Below, in pieces: positions 9,129 through 19,700 of a DNA stretch of 64,000 nucleotides. The position numbers were made by a program, and so were the translations under genes. The notes beneath the pieces are model-generated. The model was not told where the DNA came from. It saw nothing but the letters and a program-made list of their open reading frames with translations, and searched no databases. The first letter of the stretch is position 1; every line of letters begins with the position of its first letter. This stretch comes from Bacteroidota bacterium (lineage in GTDB: Bacteria > Bacteroidota > Bacteroidia > AKYH767-A > 2013-40CM-41-45), in the NCBI GenBank assembly GCA_003389385.1, contig QQVM01000017.1, forward strand, positions 136,443 through 200,442. The letters run 5' to 3'.

Positions 9129-12014
9129 ATGAAGCAATTCGGTTTTCTGGTGACCTTACTCTCAGTCATCTTCAATGCCACATTATCCGGAGCCCAGGAT
9201 GCTATTCTTCCCACAGCTGCTAAAGACAGATTAGATGGCCTTTCAAGGCATCGCGAATTAAGGAAAGAATCCTGGTTCATGAATGTTCCTTTCAGAAATA
9301 TCGGCCCGACAATAATGAGCGGACGTGTCACTGATATCGAAGTGAATCCTGAGAATCCGGCTGAATTCTATGTAGCTTATGCCTCAGGAGGTTTATGGCA
9401 TACAGTCAGTAACGGACAATCGTTCATTCCTTTGTTTGACTACGAAGATGCGATGACAATGGGGAATATAGCTGTCAACTGGAAGACTCGCGACATATGG
9501 GTGGGCACAGGTGAAGTAAACAGCAGCAGAAGTTCTTATTCAGGTACCGGTGTTTATCTGAGTAGTGATAGCGGAAAGACATGGACAAATACAGGCTTAC
9601 ACGAATCTCATCACATTGGAAAGATATTATTGCATCCGGGCAATCCGGATGTGGCATGGGTCGCAGTCATGGGTCACCTGTATTCTCCGAATCCTGAACG
9701 CGGCGTTTACAAAACCATTGATAAAGGAAGATCCTGGCAGCATGTACTTCAATTTGACGAAAATACAGGAGCAGTGAGCATGGACCTCGATCCGTCAAAT
9801 CCTGATGTAATCTATGCTTCGGCATGGCATCGTGAAAGAAGAGCATGGAATTTTGTAGAAGGAGGTAAGTCAGGCGGAATTTTCAAGTCTACAGATGGCG
9901 GTTCCAGCTGGACAAAGCTTACAGTTGAAGGATCAGGTTTTCATGCGGGCGAAGGAACGGGTAGAATTGGTATCGCTGTTCATCCGCTTTCATCAAATAT
10001 TATTTATGCAGTATTGGATAATCAAAACAAAAGAAACATAGAAGATAAGAAAGACACTTCGATGTTGGATGTTTCCGACATTAAAAAAATGAGCAAGAGC
10101 GAATTTTTAAATGTACCTGAAAAAAAGCTTTCAGCATTTATAAAAAGTAAAGGGTTTCCTGAAAAGTATTCTGCTGAAAAAATTAAAGAGCTGATAAAAA
10201 CAGATTCAATCAAAGTCAAGGATGTTCTGAATTATCTTAATGATGCAAATAATTCACTTTTTGATACTCCTGTTATTGGTGCTGAAATCTACAAGAGCAG
10301 CGATGGTGGAAAAACCTGGAACAAAACACATGACACCTATCTCAAAAACCTCTTTTATACATACGGATATTATTTTGGTAAGATTTACACAGCTGCAAGC
10401 GATACCAATACCGTAGTTGTTTGCGGTGTTCCTCTTATACTTTCTTCTGATGGGGGAAAATCATTTGTAACAATAGATGGCGATAATACACACGGAGACC
10501 ATCATGCAGTATGGATCAATCCTAAGAATAAGAATCATATGATTATCGGAAATGATGGCGGAGTAAATATCACATATGATTCAGGGAGAAATTGGTTTAA
10601 GGCAAATACTCCTCCGGTTGGCCAGTTTTACTCGCTTGCAGTGGATATGGACGAGCCTTACAATGTTTATGGTGGCTTGCAGGATAACGGCGTCTGGACT
10701 GGATCTTCAGCGAATGAAAATGAGGTTTCGTGGCATCAGTACGGTCAGTATCCTTATCGACACATCATGGGTGGTGACGGAATGCAGGTGCAGGTAGACT
10801 ACAGAGATAACAAGACAGTTTATACAGGATTTCAGTTCGGAAATTATTACAGACTTGACAAGAACAAAGTTCACTCAGCTGAATCAATTAAACCTGAAAA
10901 TGACATCGGCGAAGAGAATTACCGATTCAACTGGCAAAGCCCGATTCATCTGAGCAGGCACAATCAGGATATCCTTTATTTCGGTTCCAATAAGTTCCAT
11001 CGTTCCATGAACAAAGGAAAAAATATGCTTACACTTTCGAATGATCTTACAAACAATGATAAAACAGGAGATGTACCTTTCAATACAATCACATGCATAG
11101 CGGAGTCGCCCATGCGATTCGGACTTGTCTATGTCGGGACTGATGACGGTCTTGCCTGGATCAGCCGTGATGCCGGGTATACCTGGTCTGCAATTTCCGA
11201 TTCGCTTCCGGATGCTTTGTACGTAAGCAGAATTGTACCGTCTTCTCATTACATCGGCAGAGTTTACCTAAGTATGAACGGTTACAGGAATGATCATTTC
11301 AATGCTTATTTGTTTGTATCAGATAACAATGGAGAATCTTGGCAAAGCATTGCAGACGGCTTGCCACCAGAACCCATTAATGTTATATGTGAAGATCCTG
11401 CTAATGAATATATTCTCTTTGTTGGTACCGATAACGGATTGTATTGTTCCCTTAACCGCGGTAAAAAGTGGATGAGCATGAACGGGAAAATTCCCCGTGC
11501 ACCTGTGCATGACTTAATTATTCATCCAAGGGAAGCGGATCTGATTGTGGCTACTCACGGCAGAAGCATTTACATAGCTCCGCTGAGAGAAATCAGAGCT
11601 TTGCATGACTCTGTCATTGAGTCGGGTTTTTCTGTGTTGGGTATCTCGGCTCCTCCTTTCAGTAAAAGATGGGGAAGTGCAAGAAACGTATTTGCTGATC
11701 CGGTGATTCCCCAAAGCTCACTCGAGTACTTCACCACTGAACCTGGCGAATGCAAAATCAGAATCCTGTCTCATAAAAAGCTTGAACTTGCCAATTTGCA
11801 GGATACTGCTGAAGCGGGAATCAATTATACTTCAGTTCCTCTGCGAATTGAAAATAAAGTGCTGACTGCCTTCAACAGACATGCTGAAGTGAAGGCCATT
11901 GCAGCAGATGACGGAAATTTTTACCTGACTCCCGGTAAATACATTTTGGAAATCACTTCCTTATCTGGAGTAAAGCGAGAAAAGCAATTCGAAATCAGGA
12001 AACGTGATGAATAA
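9129..12014 (+). CDS. Secreted sortilin/VPS10-like beta-propeller protein (BNR repeats)
   Basis: A 961-residue exported protein with a signal peptide of about 22 residues (MKQFGFLVTLLSVIFNATLSG). The body carries repeated Asp-box/BNR-type motifs such as SSDSGKTW, KSTDGGSSWTK, KSSDGGKTWNK and SDNNGESWQS. These are typical of the large two-propeller proteins annotated as glycosyl hydrolase, sortilin or xyloglucanase-like. A charged Lys/Ser-rich insert lies near residues 300-365. The C-terminal ~120 residues look like a beta-sandwich and end without a recognisable T9SS sorting motif. No catalytic residues can be assigned, so enzyme activity is unproven. The stop abuts the stop of the next gene on the other strand with no spacer. 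The preceding terminator suggests its own promoter. Confidence 0.8.
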   Translation: MKQFGFLVTLLSVIFNATLSGAQDAILPTAAKDRLDGLSRHRELRKESWFMNVPFRNIGPTIMSGRVTDIEVNPENPAEFYVAYASGGLWHTVSNGQSFIPLFDYEDAMTMGNIAVNWKTRDIWVGTGEVNSSRSSYSGTGVYLSSDSGKTWTNTGLHESHHIGKILLHPGNPDVAWVAVMGHLYSPNPERGVYKTIDKGRSWQHVLQFDENTGAVSMDLDPSNPDVIYASAWHRERRAWNFVEGGKSGGIFKSTDGGSSWTKLTVEGSGFHAGEGTGRIGIAVHPLSSNIIYAVLDNQNKRNIEDKKDTSMLDVSDIKKMSKSEFLNVPEKKLSAFIKSKGFPEKYSAEKIKELIKTDSIKVKDVLNYLNDANNSLFDTPVIGAEIYKSSDGGKTWNKTHDTYLKNLFYTYGYYFGKIYTAASDTNTVVVCGVPLILSSDGGKSFVTIDGDNTHGDHHAVWINPKNKNHMIIGNDGGVNITYDSGRNWFKANTPPVGQFYSLAVDMDEPYNVYGGLQDNGVWTGSSANENEVSWHQYGQYPYRHIMGGDGMQVQVDYRDNKTVYTGFQFGNYYRLDKNKVHSAESIKPENDIGEENYRFNWQSPIHLSRHNQDILYFGSNKFHRSMNKGKNMLTLSNDLTNNDKTGDVPFNTITCIAESPMRFGLVYVGTDDGLAWISRDAGYTWSAISDSLPDALYVSRIVPSSHYIGRVYLSMNGYRNDHFNAYLFVSDNNGESWQSIADGLPPEPINVICEDPANEYILFVGTDNGLYCSLNRGKKWMSMNGKIPRAPVHDLIIHPREADLIVATHGRSIYIAPLREIRALHDSVIESGFSVLGISAPPFSKRWGSARNVFADPVIPQSSLEYFTTEPGECKIRILSHKKLELANLQDTAEAGINYTSVPLRIENKVLTAFNRHAEVKAIAADDGNFYLTPGKYILEITSLSGVKREKQFEIRKRDE

Positions 12015-13475
12015 TTATTCGGTTTTTGGCTGAGCCGCTTTGGTTTTTTCCTGGTGATGAATGAAGTCTCTGACTTTTTCCGCATCAAGTCTTTTTGCAA
12101 GAATTCTTTTTTCTTCATCAAGCAGATAAATCACAGGAGTGGAGTATATATCGTAATAGTTTCTAAAGCCTGTGTTATTGTAAAGGTCTGATACATTAAT
12201 CCACTTTAAATTATTATCACGTACATAATTCTTCCACAAATCAATGTCAGATTCGATTCCTACGGCGAATACTTCCACCTTGAGACCTGCGGCTCTGGAG
12301 CTGTCATAAAAGTGAACAAGTTTTGGCATTTCCTGCTTGCAGTGTCCGCATGTAGGATCCCAAAACATCAGAATGGTGTATTTTGCTTTTACACCATACA
12401 GGCTTTGCATTTTCATTCCTGTATCAGGCATATTCAGATTGTAAGCCTTCTGTCCAAGGATGTTCGGTTTGATCTTTTCAACTCTCTCATGAATTTTTGC
12501 TTGCAGCGTAGAGTCCGCCCAGAATGCTTCTTTTGTCAGGTAATACCTTTCAGCAATATGCACGAACACTTTGTCATAGCCCATTATTTTTGATGTCTCA
12601 TACTGATTTGCCAGTGTCGCTACACAGTATTTAAAAACCTCTTTGTTGGCCCTCGCTCTGTTGATGATTGTGTCGACCGATACTATGATTGAATCAGGAA
12701 GCGGTACGGTGAGTTGTTCAAGATAAGTTTTAATTTTTCCGTGGAAGATAGGAGTTCGGAGCAGTCTCTCATCGCTGAAATCAAGATTGTCAAAAAAGTG
12801 CTTCTTGTAATAATTGAAATATTTCTGTTGATATGTTGAATCTGATACATTCCCTTTTTCGTCCCTTTGAGGAGCAGGAAATTCCGGCTCAGACATTGCC
12901 CGGATAATGTTTGCCATAAATGTTTTCGGATGATCATTGACAATTTTCATCCTGTATTGCTTGACTTCTTTATCAAGAGAAGAAATTTCTTCCCTTATTG
13001 AATCAGCAAGCGCTTTATTGTCTCCTGCAGCATCAAGCTTTGCTTTCAGCTCTTGTGATTTTTGTGCTTTTTCAATCACAAAGCGCTGATGATCATTGAA
13101 GAGTTTATTTTCCAGTGAACCGGTCACTTTCATCTTCCCTATGAAATCGTTAGTATCTGTTTCAAGTGAAAACTTCTGCTCATTCACAACCATTTCAAAA
13201 TAGGTCTTGCTGGGCATTACAACCAGATAGATGCCTCCCGGCAGAGAATCTTTACCTTTAAATACAGCCCAACCGTTAGCATCTACCTTTACAGTATCCC
13301 TTACATATTGTTTGTCACCATAATGATTGCCCAAATAACAGATTGTGTCTTTCAGGCCGATGATTCTGACTTTAATTTCGTATCCGTTTCCTGCGACAGG
13401 ATTAACCAGCGCATTCAACGAAAACAGCACAAAAAGAATTGCAATATTCAGTACTCCGTATTTTTTTGCTTTCAT
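12015..13475 (-). CDS. TlpA/ResA-like thiol-disulfide oxidoreductase with N-terminal DUF4369-like region
   Basis: A 486-residue exported protein with a C-terminal thioredoxin fold. From ATG 13475 it begins MKAKKYGVLNIAILFVLFSL, a clear signal peptide; longer starts up to 13622 would bury it, so 13475 is chosen. The N-terminal ~120 residues form a beta-rich region like the DUF4369 domain common ahead of thioredoxins in Bacteroidota. Next comes a charged helical linker, then the redox motif DPTCGHCKQEMPK (CGHC) followed by the cis-Pro region STPVIYLLD. Expected role: periplasmic disulfide reduction or cytochrome maturation-type chemistry; the partner is unknown. Its stop codon directly abuts the stop of the convergent beta-propeller gene. 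Confidence 0.85.
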   Translation of the reverse strand: MKAKKYGVLNIAILFVLFSLNALVNPVAGNGYEIKVRIIGLKDTICYLGNHYGDKQYVRDTVKVDANGWAVFKGKDSLPGGIYLVVMPSKTYFEMVVNEQKFSLETDTNDFIGKMKVTGSLENKLFNDHQRFVIEKAQKSQELKAKLDAAGDNKALADSIREEISSLDKEVKQYRMKIVNDHPKTFMANIIRAMSEPEFPAPQRDEKGNVSDSTYQQKYFNYYKKHFFDNLDFSDERLLRTPIFHGKIKTYLEQLTVPLPDSIIVSVDTIINRARANKEVFKYCVATLANQYETSKIMGYDKVFVHIAERYYLTKEAFWADSTLQAKIHERVEKIKPNILGQKAYNLNMPDTGMKMQSLYGVKAKYTILMFWDPTCGHCKQEMPKLVHFYDSSRAAGLKVEVFAVGIESDIDLWKNYVRDNNLKWINVSDLYNNTGFRNYYDIYSTPVIYLLDEEKRILAKRLDAEKVRDFIHHQEKTKAAQPKTE

Positions 13476-13640
13476 AATTGGATTGACTCTGTATAACGCC
13501 GTTTTATGTGGTAAAATTAATATATGAGTATGAGAATTCATGAAGGATTCATTAATCATGTGAGCAAAATCCTTCAAATTGTACTGAAAATCAAATTGCT
13601 TCGGCCTCTTGGCAATAATCAATCCATTTGTATTCCAAAT

Positions 13641-13664
13641 AAAAAACGCTGTCCGGGACAGCGT
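13641..13664 (-). terminator. Rho-independent terminator after hppD
   Basis: On the minus strand the inverted repeat ACGCTGTCC / GGACAGCGT, centred on one base, is followed by a T run (the plus-strand A run begins at 13641). It lies 7 bases beyond the hppD stop codon. Confidence 0.85.
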
Positions 13665-13670
13665 AAATAA

Positions 13671-14765
13671 TTACAGGTTGCCTCTCAGGGCTTGTTCTCT
13701 TTCGATTGCTTCGAACAATGCCTTGAAATTTCCCTTTCCAAATGATGTAGCGCCTTTTCTTTGGATTATTTCGAAAAACAGGGTTGGCCTGTCTTCGACT
13801 GGTTTAGTGAAAATCTGCAGCAGATAACCTTCATCATCTCTGTCAACCAGGATGCCTAGTTTCCTAAGTGAATCGACGTCTTCATCAATTTTACCGACTC
13901 TTTCTTCAAGTTCATCATAGTAAGTGGAAGGAACTCTTAGAAAATCTACTCCGTTTTCCTGCAATTTTGAAACAGTGCGGATGACATCATTCGTGATCAC
14001 TGCTATGTGTTGAACCCCTGGTCCTCTGTAGTATTCCAGATACTCGTCAATCTGAGATTTTTTCTTTCCTTCGGCTGGTTCGTTGATCGGAAATTTAACA
14101 TAACCATTGCCGTTGGAAACTACTTTGCTCATCAACGCGGAATATTCTGTGGAGATGTCTTTGTCATCAAAAGTGATGATCATTTTAAAGCCCATCACAT
14201 CCTCGTAAAACTTCACCCACTCATTCATTTTTCCCAATTCTACATTGCCAACGCAATGATCGATGTATTCGAGCCCAACTGGATCAACTTTGAAATTTGA
14301 TTTAGCAGGAACGAAGCCGGGCATAAATGCGCCTTTATAATTTTTTCTCTCAACAAAAGTGTGCAAAGTGTCTCCGTATGTAAGGATGCTTGCGGTTTTC
14401 ACTTCGCCGTCTTTGTCAGTAAGGGTTTTTGGAGCTGTATGTTGTTTCGCACCACGTGACATGGTTTCATAAAAGGACTTTTCAGCGTCATCGACAAGCA
14501 GTGCAAGCACCTTTACTCCATCTCCATGTTTCCTCACATGTTCTGAAATTTCCGTATCAGGGAAAAGAGAAGTAGTAAATACAAATTTAATTTTCCCCTG
14601 CGCCAATACATATGATGCTTTGTCTCTTACACCAGTTTCTGGACCGGAATAGGCGATCAGGTTGAACCCGAATGCTTTTTGATAATAATACGCGGCCTGC
14701 TTGGCATTGCCAACCCAGAACTCAACGTGATCAGTACCAAGTAATGGAAGAAAATCAGCTGCCAT
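13671..14765 (-). CDS. hppD: 4-Hydroxyphenylpyruvate dioxygenase
   Basis: Fe(II)-dependent dioxygenase that converts 4-hydroxyphenylpyruvate to homogentisate in tyrosine catabolism. At 364 residues it is the family's usual length. Two vicinal-oxygen-chelate halves are present. The 2-His-1-Glu iron site is readable as His170 (YIDHCVGNV), His253 (GVQHIAVIT) and Glu332 (LFFEIIQRKG). The C-terminal gating region follows the Glu. The start MAADFLPLLG is the only nearby ATG. It has its own terminator, and 76 bases separate its start from the yidC stop upstream. No homogentisate dioxygenase or fumarylacetoacetase is seen nearby, so the rest of the pathway is elsewhere. Confidence 0.96.
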   Translation of the reverse strand: MAADFLPLLGTDHVEFWVGNAKQAAYYYQKAFGFNLIAYSGPETGVRDKASYVLAQGKIKFVFTTSLFPDTEISEHVRKHGDGVKVLALLVDDAEKSFYETMSRGAKQHTAPKTLTDKDGEVKTASILTYGDTLHTFVERKNYKGAFMPGFVPAKSNFKVDPVGLEYIDHCVGNVELGKMNEWVKFYEDVMGFKMIITFDDKDISTEYSALMSKVVSNGNGYVKFPINEPAEGKKKSQIDEYLEYYRGPGVQHIAVITNDVIRTVSKLQENGVDFLRVPSTYYDELEERVGKIDEDVDSLRKLGILVDRDDEGYLLQIFTKPVEDRPTLFFEIIQRKGATSFGKGNFKALFEAIEREQALRGNL

Positions 14766-14841
14766 GGTAATTAGATATTTCTAGTATTGATTAATCAGGT
14801 ATAAATTTACTCAATATCGTACTCACAAGCAATGAGTTTAA

Positions 14842-16680
14842 TCACCTGCGAGGCGGCTTGAGCCCTCTTTCTTTGGCCATTGTTTCCAGTCTTGTCTGGA
14901 AAGCGGATTTTTTAACAGGTTTCTTCTTGTTTTCCTGTATCTGGCGATGGATCTTATCTTCATCAATAAAGAACTTAAACAGATACTGTTGGCCAAATCC
15001 GAATATATTGCTCAGGAAATAATAATAACTGAGTCCCGAAGAATAATTGTTGAAGAAGCCCAAGAAGAATATTGGCATGAGATACAACATCCATTTCATT
15101 TGCGGATTAGTTGCTGCGGTCATCTGCATGTTCATTCTTGTGTAGATGATGGTGGAAATGGTCATCAGTAAGGTGAAGAGACTGACATGCGCTCCGTAAA
15201 ACGGAATATGGAAAGGAAGGTCAAGTATGTTGTCGTAAGTGGATAGGTCGTCGGCCCACAAGAATGATTCCTGCCTCAGCTCAATTGAGGATGGGAAAAA
15301 GCGGAACATAGCAATAAGGATTGGTAGCTGCAACAGACCTGGAATGCAGCCTCCCAGAGGATTCACTCCAGCCTTTTTGTACAATCCCATCATTTCCTGC
15401 TGCTTCTTGAGAGGATCATCCTTGAACTTTTCATTGATCTCTGTCATTTCAGGCTGAAGAACTTTCATCTTCGCCTGTGATTTGAAAGAGCCGTAAGTTA
15501 ACGGAAGAAGGATTACTCGCACCAGGATTGTCAGAATCAGGATGATAATTCCGAAATTAAGGTTGAAGCTGTTGAGGTAATTGAATGTAGGGATGACCAG
15601 GAATTTGTTTACCCATCCGAATATCCCCCATCCTAATGGGATTAGCTTTTCAAGTTGCAAGTCCTCAATTTTCTTAAGTGTCTGGTAGTGGTTTGGTCCT
15701 GCATAAAAACGCATTCCATAGGTCTGAACCTCCTTGTGCTCATAAGGAAGAGCGAAAGATGCTGAAACATTTTTTACGTAGTCGCTCGATTTGTCAGTGA
15801 ACGTTTCAACAACTGGAGAATCGAATGTCTGATCGGCGATGAGCGCCACAGTAAAGAAGTGTTGCTTGAAGGCGATCCACTTCACCTTGGTTTTTAATGA
15901 TTGCTTTTCATCGCTGGTTTCTGAAATATAATCCACTTCATCATCTGCGAAGCGGTAATATATAGTAGCAGCTGCCCTTTCATTGTCAAGGTTATTCTCC
16001 TTCCTGATGAGCTTATCTTTCCAGTCGAGATTGATGTAATTGGTGTTTGCAGCGATGAGATCCTGCATTCCCACCACATTTATTCTGTAATCAATCAGGT
16101 AGGAGTCGTCTTTGAGAGAATACAGATACTCAAGGTATTTTCCCTCACCAGCTTGCAGTCGCATGCTGGCCCTTTTCTCTATTCCGCTTGTACCACTGGC
16201 ACTGAAATACAGATCCTGAGTGGAAATGATTCTGTTCCCTGCTGAAAGCGTCAAATTCCATTCCAATGAATCATACGACATGAGCTTCACCGGATGTCCA
16301 TCCCAGGTTTTGTAATTTTTCAGTTCGACACTGCGAATTCTTCCGCCTTTGGAGCTGATGTCAACTTTAATTAGATTATTTTCAAGGCTGATGATTTGTT
16401 CAATTCCTTCTGCAGCATCAGCGAAAGCTCCCAGTTCCTGCTTACGTTTTTCCAATAGCAAAGCTGTCTGATCAGCATCGTTTGGAAGTGTATCGGAAAA
16501 TTTTGCAGACTGGGCAAGCCTTAGAGCCTCAGCAGCTTCCCTTTCACGGTTAACTGCACTTATGGAGTCCTGCCTGTGTTTGATGGCAGCAAGCTCTTCC
16601 TGGCTTGGCTGTGTGTAAATGGTGTAGGCAACTATGAGAAGTCCTATGATTGAAAGACCTATTAACGAATTCCTGTCCAT
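14842..16680 (-). CDS. yidC: Membrane protein insertase YidC
   Basis: Inserts and folds inner-membrane proteins, alone or with SecYEG. A 612-residue protein of the Gram-negative architecture: an N-terminal helix (residues ~5-21, NSLIGLSIIGLLIVAYTIYT), a large periplasmic beta domain (to ~340), then the conserved five-helix insertase core. The core includes TYGSFKSQAKMKVLQPEM and GLYKKAGVNPLGGCIPGLLQLPI, the cytosolic coiled loop and the following helix. The C terminus is basic (KKKPVKKSAFQTRL...GLKPPRR), fitting ribosome contact. The start ATG at 16680 is clear. It is not next to rnpA/rpmH, which is common in Bacteroidota. A strong terminator at 16745-16776 isolates it from the upstream surface-protein gene. 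Confidence 0.96.
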   Translation of the reverse strand: MDRNSLIGLSIIGLLIVAYTIYTQPSQEELAAIKHRQDSISAVNREREAAEALRLAQSAKFSDTLPNDADQTALLLEKRKQELGAFADAAEGIEQIISLENNLIKVDISSKGGRIRSVELKNYKTWDGHPVKLMSYDSLEWNLTLSAGNRIISTQDLYFSASGTSGIEKRASMRLQAGEGKYLEYLYSLKDDSYLIDYRINVVGMQDLIAANTNYINLDWKDKLIRKENNLDNERAAATIYYRFADDEVDYISETSDEKQSLKTKVKWIAFKQHFFTVALIADQTFDSPVVETFTDKSSDYVKNVSASFALPYEHKEVQTYGMRFYAGPNHYQTLKKIEDLQLEKLIPLGWGIFGWVNKFLVIPTFNYLNSFNLNFGIIILILTILVRVILLPLTYGSFKSQAKMKVLQPEMTEINEKFKDDPLKKQQEMMGLYKKAGVNPLGGCIPGLLQLPILIAMFRFFPSSIELRQESFLWADDLSTYDNILDLPFHIPFYGAHVSLFTLLMTISTIIYTRMNMQMTAATNPQMKWMLYLMPIFFLGFFNNYSSGLSYYYFLSNIFGFGQQYLFKFFIDEDKIHRQIQENKKKPVKKSAFQTRLETMAKERGLKPPRR

Positions 16681-16744
16681 CGATTTTTAAAATGGATGGC
16701 AAAGATAAAAATTATTCGGAGCGGGTAGTGGAGGTAAAGGGTAT

Positions 16745-16776
16745 AAAAAAACCGGAACAAAAGGTTCCGGTTTTTT
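16745..16776 (-). terminator. Bidirectional-looking terminator after the first large T9SS gene
   Basis: The stem CCGGAAC (16752-16758) / GTTCCGG (16764-16770) has a five-base loop. It is flanked by an A run on the left and a T run on the right, so it can terminate on either strand. On the minus strand it follows the stop of the 1601-residue surface protein gene and precedes yidC. Confidence 0.88.
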
Positions 16777-16794
16777 ATTGTATCTGTTTCAGAA

Positions 16795-19700
16795 TCAGTT
16801 TTTCACAAATCTGATTTGCTTGCTTTCATCTGAGTGTTGATCATGTCTGTTAAGTTTGACATAATAGATGCCTTTAGAAAGGCCGCTGATATCCATACTT
16901 ACTGTGTTGTATCCTTCGTTGAGAATTACTAGTTCTTCCTTCACGACCCTTCCTGTGAAATCCACGAATTGAATGGACAATGATCCGGACTGTTCAAAGA
17001 ATGTGAGAGATATCGAACTAGTGGCCGGGTTAGGATATAACCTGATATCATCTCTGGTGCGCTTGCAGTTGATCACAATCACGTCAGAATATGAGAATTG
17101 TCCGTCTATGTCAACTTGCCTGAGACGGTAATATTGTTTACCGGTACACATATCAGAGTCGAGGAATTTGTATTCTCTTGTGGTTGTGCTGGTGCCGGCA
17201 CCAAAGCCATCCACTTTTCCAATTGTTTTAAAGTCTTCCCCATTACTGCTTCGTTCTATTTCGAAATAATCATTGTTGATTTCTGAAGCAGTGACCCATT
17301 TACAGAGTACACCATTGCCTTCCGGTTCTGCATCGAATGACAGCAATTCAATTGGAAGAGGCACATCCGACTGTACAGTGGCATATCTAAGATTAAAGCT
17401 GTGAGCGATGTTTGAAGGATTGTTGATATTCATCCTTTGAGTATTGGTAGGAGTAGAAGCGATTACACAACTTCCTATCAAATTCCAGGAGGCAGTAAGA
17501 GCAGGATTGGAAAGAGTGTCGGAAACAGCAACCGTCCATCCGTTACTGCCTGCACTATTAGTGAAATTGTTGTTTCTCAACGCAATGCTGTGAATTCCTC
17601 CAAAACTCGGCGACTGTCTTACGAAAGTCCAGAATCCATTGTTGAAGAACGGAAGTATGTCATAGGTTGCTACAATACATTCAGATGCTGTAGGACCTAA
17701 TGCCGGCCAAGCTGACCATGTAGTGAAGTAAGCAAGTAAATCAGGCATTACAGTGTTCGAGGTGAATGTTACAGTAGCAAGTTGGTATCCGCTGCCCGGT
17801 GCACCTTCTCCAACCGGGAAATCCCAGGCAATGCCAGTGACAATTGCACCGTTCCAAATCTTGCGTCTGAGTTTTCCATCCACGTAACTGTTATTGTTTC
17901 CGCCGATTATTGCTCCTGCATTACTGTACTTAACATTTACTTCCAGGTTTGCCAAAGATCGGGTAACGATTCGACCACCGGTTAAAGTCAGGAATGAATC
18001 AATGTCCATCTTACTCCAGTTACCGACTAGGTTCAGTGGTGTGGTTCCTGTTTTATTCATGAACACCCGATTCAGTGTGATGACACCGGAATTGTTGGTG
18101 AAATTCTGAACACCGGTACCGTTAAATTCAACCGTACTGCCGCCGATTCCAGTGAATGTGGTTCCACCCGCAGCATTCGTAAAGTTGCCGCCCACTCTTA
18201 AAATGCGTCCATTGATGTTAAATATACTTGTATTGTTCAAGGTTGTGAAGTTCTCCCTCACATCCACATTAGTGTTTGCCTGTACATTTCCTGCAGTCTT
18301 GTCGATCAGTAAATTTGCCAATGAATTAGTACCGGTTACACCTCCGTTGATGGTTTGGTTTTCTGTTCCAGTAAACCTGATGGTGCTTCCAGGTTCAGCA
18401 ATCAGTGTACCGAACACATTTAGATTTCCGCAGAGTGAAAGAGTCACTCCGCTCTTAATGCGCAGTGTGGCACCGGCGAATATTGTAAGATTATGTACAT
18501 TGGTGTTGACTGAAACTGTAGGCTGGTTGATTACGGATCCGCCAGTTACTACAAGGATATCCTTTGCACAGTCAATAGTGCTACAGCAAGTATAGTTGGC
18601 GCAATTCGAGAAGGTAGTATCGGCATTACCCTGCCATGTCAGGATCGCGTTTGATGGCTGAACAATATTTGATCCCATCCAGTCGATGGTAAATCCTACA
18701 GGTGTATGGTTCCAGTTTCTGAATGCAAGAACATAAGTACGTGGAGAACCGAAAGTTGTCGGAGGGCTCACTGCTCCTCCGCTTGGAGTGAACATTCCAG
18801 TTACACCTGCTCCTGTTGCACCGGAGTTGTTACAAACCACTGAAACGGTAGTGCGTATGTAATTGCATGGATCGGCCTGACCGGTTACATCCCAAAGTGC
18901 AAAGTCGAAATTCGCAAGTGGTGATGAAGTGTTAGGTGTAAGTTTGAACTGAAAGGAAGGTGGATTAACAGTGAATGTAAACCAGGTTCCGCTACGTTCG
19001 CCGCAAGAGAAACATCCCGGGTTACCAGTCTGGTCGCAGTAATTTCCTGTTCCTAAATATGGTGTATTCACAGTGAGTGCTGCGTTAGAGCAAACGTTTA
19101 TGGCTCCTGCACAATCCTGACCGTAGATTGGCGGATAAGTATTGTTACCATCAACTGCTGTGATAAAGAATGATCCTGTCTGGTCGTTTTTTCCATCCAC
19201 GGATATATACACGGTTGCTCCAGGAGTAAGTCCTGTCAGACGAAGTTCGGAGCCAAGGTCTCCTCCGCTACACGGACATCCTGGCGTAGAGTTGTCATTA
19301 CACCCAAGTTGTGTATAGGTTGTGGAAGCGCTGGCACATCCTGAAGCAAAAAGATATGCAGCTATTTGAGTGTCCGTAAGTGTTAAAACAGATGCTTTAA
19401 TGTTCAATCTGCCTGATGCAGGAACTACCGCAGTGAACCACACAGTATTTACTGATCCTGCGCCCCAGCATGTTCCCGGAGGAGGCTCACTGGCATTTCC
19501 GGCACAGGTATTATTTCCAAGAGTTGGAGAACCCATGGTAAGTGGTTGCGCGTTACATGGCAAATCATTAGTTGGAGCACAAGCACTGGAGATGCAAAGG
19601 TCGAATGTTCCTGTATTTGTTTGTCCTACACTCCAGATTCTGATATAATAAGTTACTCCATTAGTTACATTGAGCGTGGCACTTGGCATAAGCAAAGGAG

